Shown in pieces: positions 7,329-12,068 of a stretch of 14,892 bases of DNA (the first letter of the stretch is position 1; every line of letters begins with the position of its first letter). The notes below the pieces were generated by a model. It was not told the origin of the DNA, did no database searches, and saw only the letters and a program-made list of their open reading frames with translations. This stretch comes from Lachnospiraceae bacterium (GTDB lineage: Bacteria; Bacillota; Clostridia; Lachnospirales; Lachnospiraceae): the NCBI GenBank assembly GCA_009787745.1, contig WQST01000038.1, positions 1 through 14,892 of the forward strand, read 5' to 3'. Made by a program: the position numbers and the translations under genes.

Positions 7329-7932
7329 TTACTATCACCTCCAATTTCTCGCTTGATATGCCAAGTTCTTGGCATAACACCTGTTTTATTATCGTCACCT
7401 CATTATCGTGCTGATTTTTTGCCGATTTATTAAATGATGATTTATCATTGAAGTCAATTTTCTCAACTGATACATTTTTAATTTTAATAGCTTCATTATC
7501 ATAACTATTGGTTTCTGTGCTCTTTTTCATCAATATAACACTTGTTATATCGCCTATTTTGACATCATGAACTATATAATTTGAATTTTCGACAGCATCA
7601 ATTTCATTAAATCGTAATTTTATTTCTTCCTTAATTTGGTTTTCGATTACTTTATTTTGGTCAGGGACAAGTGAGATAAAATCGTAATTTGTTTCCGCCG
7701 TCATTTTTTCCATTTCTACCCTGAATTCATTTACCTGACTTTCGATATCCGCCAAATCATTTCCGCCAAGCATTGTTCTGACAGGAACCATAAATTGCAT
7801 TAAAATCATGAAACCGACCAAAACTCTGATATATTTCTGATATGAATTACCCGGAGCAAAGTATAAAAGACACTCCGCACATATCAGAAAAATCCCGATT
7901 CTTTTAATAAATTCAAGGAAATCATAGAGCAT
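7321..7932 (-). CDS. spoIIIAF: Stage III sporulation protein AF
   Basis: Membrane component of the SpoIIIA complex, needed for late forespore gene expression; its exact role in the channel is not defined. The protein has 203 residues. Two N-terminal membrane segments (about residues 10-26 and 36-53) carry the conserved LYFAPGNSYQKYIRVLVGFMILMQFMVPV pattern. A mostly hydrophilic domain follows, with VENQIKEE-like helices (here VIENQIKEEIKLRFN) and the typical ending ELGISSEKLEVIVIE. The ATG at 7932 follows TAGGAG by 5 to 6 bases. It is 36 bases downstream of spoIIIAE, and an ATAACANNTGTTAT palindrome sits in that gap. Its 3' end overlaps the spoIIIAG start. Confidence 0.94.
   Translation of the reverse strand: MLYDFLEFIKRIGIFLICAECLLYFAPGNSYQKYIRVLVGFMILMQFMVPVRTMLGGNDLADIESQVNEFRVEMEKMTAETNYDFISLVPDQNKVIENQIKEEIKLRFNEIDAVENSNYIVHDVKIGDITSVILMKKSTETNSYDNEAIKIKNVSVEKIDFNDKSSFNKSAKNQHDNEVTIIKQVLCQELGISSEKLEVIVIE
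7535..7548. repeat. Palindrome ATAACANNTGTTAT, copy 2 (inside spoIIIAF)
   Basis: ATAACACTTGTTAT: the same 6-base arms as the copies at 597, 7944 and 9681, with CT in the centre. It lies within spoIIIAF codons (minus strand ATA ACA AGT GTT AT). Confidence 0.55.
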
Positions 7933-7943
7933 TTCGTTCTCCT

Positions 7944-7957
7944 ATAACACATGTTAT
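7944..7957. repeat. Palindrome ATAACANNTGTTAT, copy 3 (spoIIIAE/spoIIIAF gap)
   Basis: ATAACACATGTTAT, identical in all 14 bases to the copy at 597-610. It is non-coding, lies between the spoIIIAE stop and the spoIIIAF ribosome binding site, and directly abuts the latter. With a 2-base centre it would not fold well as an RNA hairpin, so if functional it is more likely a DNA site. Confidence 0.6.
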
Positions 7958-7968
7958 TAAATAATGTT

Positions 7969-9015
7969 CTACCGCAGTGTATAAGCCAATATCGCAATTA
8001 AGATAAAAAATAGCGCAATCGCCGTGAACGTGGCCTTAAACATCATGAATCCTGCATCACCAATCCTGTCAGTACAGCGAATAATCCTCTTTTCACTAAT
8101 TATCGCGGTCAGCGCCGCACTAAGCTTTACAATCCCTGCTATCAGCATGATTTTACATAAAGGAGTAATACAAGTAAAAATTAAAACCAAGAGGATTAAA
8201 ATACCGAGGCTATTCTTGACCAAAATCGCCGAGCCGACGACCATTTCCGTAACCCCTTCGGCTAAATTGCCGATTCCCGGGATAACCGTCAAAATCCTTT
8301 TAAAGGCGGTCGCCTGAATCCCGTCAATAGCAGGTGTTATTATTGATTGCAGAAAACTAAGCCCCGCTACCAAACCCAATGAGACCTTTAAAACTGTCGA
8401 AACAACCTTCTTAAGTAAATCAAGCAAAAGTTCAAGCCTGTCCTCCTGCCATATCCCACTCAGCAAAGCCATTACGGCGTAACTGTAAATCAAAGGTAAA
8501 ATTATTGCCTTAAGTACCGCTTGAATCAAGTATGCGATAATTAAAATCATTTGATATCCCGCCGTGGCTGTCGTAATCCCCACCGCCGCGCCAACCGAGA
8601 TGAAATAGGTCGGCACCATTATCTTGACGAACAGAACCGTATTTTCAATCGTCCCCGCGGCTATTTTGGCGATTTCCAAAAATGCACTGGTCAGAACCGC
8701 CATCATGAAAAGGTATGTAAAGTAATAAGCAACCTTGGATAACTGTTGACCGTTGAATATATCGGCGAAATTATTAAAAATCGCGGAGATAATGCCAAGA
8801 ATCAAAATTGCCGCCAAAAGGGATTTCATCCCCCCTATTTCTCCGGTTAAACCTGAACTGATTTGCCCGAATAATTCTTTCCCCGCATCAATAACTTGTC
8901 CGCGCATTATCATATATAGAATCTCGTCAAGATTAATATTTATTCCCGGAAAAAGATTATCAAGCCCGCCCCGTATCGCCGATAAATCATATGGATTTTC
9001 TATTTCCGTATTCAT
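7969..9015 (-). CDS. spoIIIAE: Stage III sporulation protein AE (no N-terminal signal sequence)
   Basis: Polytopic membrane protein of the SpoIIIA complex, proposed to form part of the conduit between mother cell and forespore. The N-terminal 60 residues are soluble (PYDLSAIRGGLDNLFPGI and ELFGQISSGLTGEIGG). About seven hydrophobic segments follow from residue 64 on, including MVPTYFISVGAAVGITTATAGYQ, VSLGLVAGLSFLQSIITPAIDG and the conserved CITPLCKIMLIAGIVKLSAAL block. The protein has 348 residues, whereas Bacillus SpoIIIAE is about 400 and begins with a cleavable signal peptide. Here an in-frame TAA at 9051-9049 lies 12 codons upstream of the ATG, so a longer start is not possible. AAGGGGG lies 4 bases before that ATG. 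Spacing to spoIIIAD is 47 bases. Confidence 0.95.
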   Translation of the reverse strand: MNTEIENPYDLSAIRGGLDNLFPGININLDEILYMIMRGQVIDAGKELFGQISSGLTGEIGGMKSLLAAILILGIISAIFNNFADIFNGQQLSKVAYYFTYLFMMAVLTSAFLEIAKIAAGTIENTVLFVKIMVPTYFISVGAAVGITTATAGYQMILIIAYLIQAVLKAIILPLIYSYAVMALLSGIWQEDRLELLLDLLKKVVSTVLKVSLGLVAGLSFLQSIITPAIDGIQATAFKRILTVIPGIGNLAEGVTEMVVGSAILVKNSLGILILLVLIFTCITPLCKIMLIAGIVKLSAALTAIISEKRIIRCTDRIGDAGFMMFKATFTAIALFFILIAILAYTLR

Positions 9016-9024
9016 TTGACCCCC

Positions 9025-9058
9025 TTTTCTAAGAAGCGTCCTTTGCTGTTATAGAAAA
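9025..9058 (-). other. Inverted repeat in the spoIIIAE leader
   Basis: TTTTCTA (9025-9031) and TAGAAAA (9052-9058) are perfect 7-base inverted arms around a 20-base loop, placed just before the spoIIIAE ribosome binding site. They could form a leader hairpin that affects access to the site. The arms are AT-rich and the loop is long, so this is weak. Confidence 0.3.
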
Positions 9059-9062
9059 CTCT

Positions 9063-9449
9063 TTATGCTGATATTTGCATTATATTATCGATAATAGCCA
9101 TAAGAATCGGCATTCCCGCGACCATTACGGAAATTTTACCGAAGATCTCTATTTGTCCGGCTAAAGCTAAGTATCCGGCATCACGGCAAATCGCCTGACT
9201 AAATTCACAAATATATGTAATCCCAATTACCCGAAGCAAAACGCCAAAGTACATGCTTCCGTTATCTATATAATTCGTGATAACCGTAAAATTACCGATT
9301 ATATCACTAAGCCGTGACGCCGCCAAAGCAAAAACGACCGCCCCGATGGCAATAATGATATAAAAGCTGTATTCCGGTTTTTCACTCTTGAATTGCAAAG
9401 CAAAAAACACACCAATAATTCCAAGCATCCCGATTTTTATGATATCCAT
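9063..9449 (-). CDS. spoIIIAD: Stage III sporulation protein AD
   Basis: Small integral membrane protein of the SpoIIIA complex, related in sequence to SpoIIIAC. The protein has 128 residues with about four hydrophobic segments: MDIIKIGMLGIIGVFFALQF at the N-terminus, YSFYIIIAIGAVVFALAA, a segment around GVLLRVIGITYICEF and a C-terminal VMVAGMPILMAIIDNIMQ. The conserved FSQAICRDAGYLALAGQIEIFGK stretch identifies the family. The frame is open to 9473, but that start would overlap the end of spoIIIAC. AAGGGGTG lies about 5 bases before the ATG at 9449, which gives the typical family length. The gap to spoIIIAC is 13 bases. Confidence 0.95.
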   Translation of the reverse strand: MDIIKIGMLGIIGVFFALQFKSEKPEYSFYIIIAIGAVVFALAASRLSDIIGNFTVITNYIDNGSMYFGVLLRVIGITYICEFSQAICRDAGYLALAGQIEIFGKISVMVAGMPILMAIIDNIMQISA

Positions 9450-9462
9450 ACCCACCCCTTGA

Positions 9463-9657
9463 CTAAAGTTCAAATAATGTCTGTATCATCACAAACAAAT
9501 CATATATTTGCGGCAAAATCCATGTCAGTACCAAGATCAGTCCCGCTAAACTCAGTAAAAAAGCATGTTCTTCCCTTCCGCTTTGTTTCAGAATCTGATT
9601 TAGTATCGTGATTAAAATTCCGACGGCGGCTATTTTAAATATCAAACTTATTGCCAT
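9463..9657 (-). CDS. spoIIIAC: Stage III sporulation protein AC
   Basis: Small membrane protein of the SpoIIIA complex with two membrane segments (about residues 3-20 and 33-50). The protein has 64 residues, close to the usual 65-68. The start MAISLIFKIAAVGILITILNQ, the mid-protein loop KQSGREEHAFLLSLAGL and the end LPQIYDLFVMIQTLF match the family closely. The frame extends upstream to 9687, but AAAGGA lies 7 bases before the ATG at 9657. That start also leaves a 13-base gap after spoIIIAB instead of an overlap. Confidence 0.95.
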   Translation of the reverse strand: MAISLIFKIAAVGILITILNQILKQSGREEHAFLLSLAGLILVLTWILPQIYDLFVMIQTLFEL

Positions 9658-9670
9658 TGAAAATTCCTTT

Positions 9671-10186
9671 CTAAATAATAATAACAACTGTTATTATTCC
9701 TGACATAACCCCTAAGCACATCACCACTTTATTCTTATTCTTAATCTCGGCGTCTATTTCATTAATTCGGGAATTAAGTTCATTAATATATTTTTTTACC
9801 CCGTCAGCCTGTCCGTCACTGTCGCGATAGTTAAGACTTTCAGGAAAAAGCATGATCAAATTTTTTTCATCCTCTTTCAGCGGCTCTTTCTTTAACTTTT
9901 CCGCGAAGTGATGACGCCATATAGCATTAAAAGAGCGTCCGTTATTTAATTCCGTTTCCATGTATATATCCCCGAACACACTGCTTAGTGAATTATTCTG
10001 CTCACTTAAATGAAGGCATATTTCAGGCATTGTTGCTTTAAGGTATTCCATTTCTTTTTGAATAAGAACGAAAATGTCACGCATTTTATGTAAAAGCCTA
10101 AGTCTTAGCCTTTGTTCAAAACAATATGTGTATGCCATGCCCGAAGTACCGATTATGAGTAATATCGCGCCGATTATACGTACCAT
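9671..10186 (-). CDS. spoIIIAB: Stage III sporulation protein AB
   Basis: Membrane protein of the SpoIIIA complex, distantly similar to the type II secretion/type IV pilus platform protein GspF/PilC, and the probable membrane partner of the SpoIIIAA ATPase. The protein has 171 residues, the usual size. It has an N-terminal membrane segment (about residues 3-20, RIIGAILLIIGTSGMAY), a helical cytoplasmic domain beginning with RLRLLHKMRDIFVLIQKEME and a C-terminal hydrophobic anchor (last 18 residues, ending TVVIII). The frame is open to 10225, but the ATG at 10186 follows a G-rich ribosome binding site and gives the normal length. This start lies 13 bases inside the end of spoIIIAA, consistent with translational coupling. 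Confidence 0.94.
   Translation of the reverse strand: MVRIIGAILLIIGTSGMAYTYCFEQRLRLRLLHKMRDIFVLIQKEMEYLKATMPEICLHLSEQNNSLSSVFGDIYMETELNNGRSFNAIWRHHFAEKLKKEPLKEDEKNLIMLFPESLNYRDSDGQADGVKKYINELNSRINEIDAEIKNKNKVVMCLGVMSGIITVVIII
9681..9694. repeat. Palindrome ATAACANNTGTTAT, copy 4 (end of spoIIIAB)
   Basis: ATAACAACTGTTAT, flanked by further complementary AAT/ATT bases so that the arms extend to about 10 bases. It lies in the last codons of spoIIIAB, which encode the hydrophobic tail (ATA ACA GTT GTT AT on the minus strand). Low-complexity Ile/Val codons may explain the extension. Confidence 0.45.
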
Positions 10187-11121
10187 ACCTCGCCCCCCTG
10201 CCCATGTATTTCTTTTATCCGGCAAATCCCGCCTTTTTTATGTAAAATAATGAATCTTTCAAACATCTCACGCATTTTATAATCTGACAGCGTTTCAAAT
10301 TTCTTTAAGTCATTAAGTGAATCGCCGTGGATCGTTGCGAGTATTTTGCTGCCGCTTAAGAGAATTTGCGCAATTGCTTTCAAATCATCCGCATTGCCAA
10401 TCTCATCAACCGCCACGACTTGCGGTGCCATTGACCGAATTAACATCATCATTCCTTGCACCTTCGGGCAGGCATCCATCACAAATGTCCTGATTCCGAC
10501 GTCATTTTGGGGAATCCCCATAAAACTTCCCGCTATTTCCGACCGCTCGTCAACGATTCCGACCTGCAAACCGCCCTCATCTTTTAACCCATTAGAAACT
10601 TGTCTTACCAAATCACGAAGCATTGTCGTTTTTCCGCATCCCGGCGGAGCAATAATTAAAGTGTTGAAGCATTTCTTATCAAAAACATACCCGACGATGC
10701 GGTCCGCCGCGCCGATTATTTCGTGAGAAATGCGGATATTTAAAAAGCGGATGTGCTTTAAATTCCTGATTTTTCCGTCATTATTCTGCACGGCCTGTCC
10801 GGCGAGACCGATTCTGTGGCCGCCTGAAACAGTAATAAAGCCTTGGCTGATTTCATCCTCGAAAGCATAAAGTGAGGATTTGCATACATAATTGAGGATA
10901 CCTTCAATCTCTTTTTCGCTAATAAACCATGCTTTTTCTGTTTTCGCTTCGATTTTTCCGTTTAGGTCGATGAAAAATTCTTTTCCTTTAAGGATTATCC
11001 GCACCGGCTGTCTGACGGACAGCCTAATTTCCTGTAAATCAAAAGCCTGCTTCGCCGCTTCACTGAATCGTCTGCGCAGTTCCCCGGGGAAAATATTCAA
11101 AATCTCTTCTGCCCTGACCAT
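10174..11121 (-). CDS. spoIIIAA: Stage III sporulation protein AA, secretion-type ATPase
   Basis: Cytoplasmic AAA-type ATPase related to type II/IV secretion motor proteins; it powers the SpoIIIA channel in the mother cell. Walker A is APPGCGKTT (about residues 158-166) and Walker B is VVAVDEIG (about residues 225-232). LSGSKILATIHGDS corresponds to the sensor/His region. The N-terminal domain carries the typical FDLQEIRLSVRQPVRI and QGFITVSGGHRIGLAGQ. The frame starts at an ATG at 11127, but AAAGGAG ends one base before it and 7 bases before the ATG at 11121, so I chose 11121 (315 residues). It is the first gene of the operon, about 40 bases downstream of the predicted sigma-E transcription start, and the stop overlaps the spoIIIAB start. 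Confidence 0.96.
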   Translation of the reverse strand: MVRAEEILNIFPGELRRRFSEAAKQAFDLQEIRLSVRQPVRIILKGKEFFIDLNGKIEAKTEKAWFISEKEIEGILNYVCKSSLYAFEDEISQGFITVSGGHRIGLAGQAVQNNDGKIRNLKHIRFLNIRISHEIIGAADRIVGYVFDKKCFNTLIIAPPGCGKTTMLRDLVRQVSNGLKDEGGLQVGIVDERSEIAGSFMGIPQNDVGIRTFVMDACPKVQGMMMLIRSMAPQVVAVDEIGNADDLKAIAQILLSGSKILATIHGDSLNDLKKFETLSDYKMREMFERFIILHKKGGICRIKEIHGQGGEVWYV

Positions 11122-11168
11122 CCTCATGCTCCTTTAGATTAAAATAGGCCGCTTCAAGTTGTTTTTTA

Positions 11169-11197
11169 AATATATGTTTTCTTGTCCAAGTTATGAC
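11169..11197 (-). promoter_or_regulatory. Sigma-E-type promoter of the spoIIIA operon
   Basis: On the minus strand GTCATAA (11197-11191) is followed by 14 bases and CATATATT (11176-11169). This resembles the mother-cell sigma-E pattern of Bacillus (-35 near GTCATATT, -10 near CATACAAT) at the correct spacing. spoIIIA is a classic sigma-E operon. The predicted start near 11162 gives a leader of about 40 bases. Confidence 0.65.
11180..11189 (-). promoter_or_regulatory. SpoIIID-like box within the spoIIIA promoter spacer
   Basis: The minus strand reads TTGGACAAGA, containing GGACAAG. It matches the Bacillus SpoIIID consensus WWRRACARNY at 9 of 10 positions. It lies between the -35 and -10 elements, a position suited to repression. 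In Bacillus, spoIIIA is reported as sigma-E-dependent and SpoIIID-repressed, so the placement makes sense, but binding is inferred. Confidence 0.5.
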
Positions 11198-11248
11198 AAT
11201 AAATAGTACAAGAGGAAGTAATAATATATAGCTACATTTTTACATATC

Positions 11249-11292
11249 AAAAAATGCGGAAGATGCTTATAATAAAGCATTTTCCGCATTTT
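11249..11292 (-). terminator. Rho-independent terminator (possibly bidirectional)
   Basis: On the minus strand the arms AAAATGCGGAA and TTCCGCATTTT pair. After one mismatch, ATGCTT pairs with AAGCAT around a loop of about 6 bases, and six T residues follow. It would end transcripts coming from the small secreted protein gene and isolate the spoIIIA promoter. The plus strand has a shorter T-run, so some termination in that direction is possible. Confidence 0.8.
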
Positions 11293-11564
11293 GGCTGTCA
11301 AATTTTAATGTACCACCCATGAACCACTCGTAATAAGTATAAATACTACCATTCAATACGTTTTATGAGATGTCATAAAATCCCGCTCTATTTCTATCAA
11401 CATGTATACAAGGAAACGAAAATTGATTTCGAAACGAGAATAAAATTGATATAATAACGGCATCCCCACTTTCCGTATTAGTGTAGGAGTGAGAGTGATT
11501 CATTAGGTGGCACTTTCTAAGTACGAATGGTCATAAAGTGATAATTAGTAAAATCTTTCAAACA
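11293..11564. other. Gene-free stretch between small secreted protein gene and terminator
   Basis: This 272-base stretch has no convincing gene on either strand. It contains a perfect hairpin, TTTTATGA-GATG-TCATAAAA, at 11361-11380. On the minus strand two short open stretches in different frames (about 11464-11354 and 11365-11265; the second ends inside the terminator hairpin) could be a frameshifted coding remnant. I could not match either to any family. Confidence 0.5.
11361..11380. repeat. Perfect 8-base inverted repeat
   Basis: TTTTATGA and TCATAAAA flank the 4-base centre GATG. It could be a hairpin in a minus-strand transcript or an operator. There is no T-run of terminator type beyond the arm and no adjacent gene start, so its role is open. 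Confidence 0.55.
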
Positions 11565-11858
11565 TCAGCATCTTGAATGCGAGTTTACAGCATCTCCTGC
11601 AACTTGATATTTCATTTGATCACAAGATAAACACTTAAAATAATCAAGTGGAGTTTTAGTGGTTATATGACATTCTGCATACACTGCATTTCCACCACCA
11701 GCATAGCCCATAAATACTAAATGGGAGCTTTTGCTTTCACTATGCCCACTTCCTGAATATTGCCAATAATGTGTATGTGCATATACAGCAATACTCATCG
11801 AGAATGCTGTTATTAATGTTACAACGAGAATTGTTAACTTTCTGATACTTTTTTTCAT
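11565..11858 (-). CDS. Small secreted Cys/His-containing protein of unknown function
   Basis: I do not recognise this 97-residue protein. It starts MKKSIRKLTILVV and has a clear signal peptide with a hydrophobic core to about residue 24 and a likely cleavage after VYA (residues 25-27), leaving about 70 residues outside the cell. The mature part begins HTHYWQYSG and has four cysteines (63, 76, 79, 97), including a CLSC pair, and six histidines (28, 30, 39, 46, 64, 94). This suggests metal binding or disulfides, as an inference only. The ribosome binding site is very strong (GGGAGG about 7 bases before the ATG at 11858). It probably has its own promoter at 11920-11949, and its transcript should end at the hairpin 11292-11249. 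There is no lipobox or membrane segment after the signal. Confidence 0.75.
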   Translation of the reverse strand: MKKSIRKLTILVVTLITAFSMSIAVYAHTHYWQYSGSGHSESKSSHLVFMGYAGGGNAVYAECHITTKTPLDYFKCLSCDQMKYQVAGDAVNSHSRC

Positions 11859-11919
11859 CAGTTCCCTCCCTTCCTATTTAAAATTGTTGCATTTTTTAAT
11901 TATATTACTTATTGTTATA

Positions 11920-11949
11920 ATATTAACATAAATATAATCTTCGCGTCAA
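11920..11949 (-). promoter_or_regulatory. Candidate sigma-A promoter for the small secreted protein
   Basis: On the minus strand TTGACG (11949-11944; 5 of 6) is followed after 18 bases by TAATAT (11925-11920; 4 of 6 to TATAAT). The region is very AT-rich, so alternative -10 boxes are close by. The start codon is about 60 bases downstream. Confidence 0.4.
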
Positions 11950-12000
11950 ATTTTCATTTTAAACTTTCTTAATTTTTTTATTCCATTCGAATATTGAATT

Positions 12001-12052
12001 GAAAAACAGAACTTTTGATGAGTCATATTGGACATGATGTTTCATGAAAGTT
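12001..12052 (-). terminator. Weak terminator-like hairpin after the solute-binding protein gene
   Basis: On the minus strand AACTTT (12052 side) pairs with AAAGTT (12010 side), and ATGA with TCAT within the stem, interrupted by small internal loops. The sequence CTGTTTTTC follows. The stem is AT-rich and imperfect, so it may be inefficient. Confidence 0.35.
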
Positions 12053-12068
12053 AACTTTTACGATTTAA

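Larger units (their letters stand above)
11859..12068. other. AT-rich intergenic region
   Basis: No gene is seen between the solute-binding protein gene and the small secreted protein gene. It holds a weak terminator-like hairpin just after the first gene and a candidate promoter for the second, listed separately. Confidence 0.6.

Noticed and set aside
9658..9687. Longer N-terminus for SpoIIIAC starting at 9687.
   Set aside because: It overlaps the end of spoIIIAB, has no ribosome binding site and adds residues absent from the family; AAAGGA points to 9657.
10346..10726. Open frame on the plus strand opposite spoIIIAA (126 codons); similar plus-strand frames lie opposite prfC, deoB, spoIIIAH and spoIIIAE.
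   Set aside because: They lie fully antisense to well-identified genes, have no family features, and follow from the codon pattern of the real genes.
11265..11464. Transposase or insertion-sequence remnant.
   Set aside because: Short frameshifted open stretches exist, but no recognisable transposase motif, terminal inverted repeat or target duplication was found.
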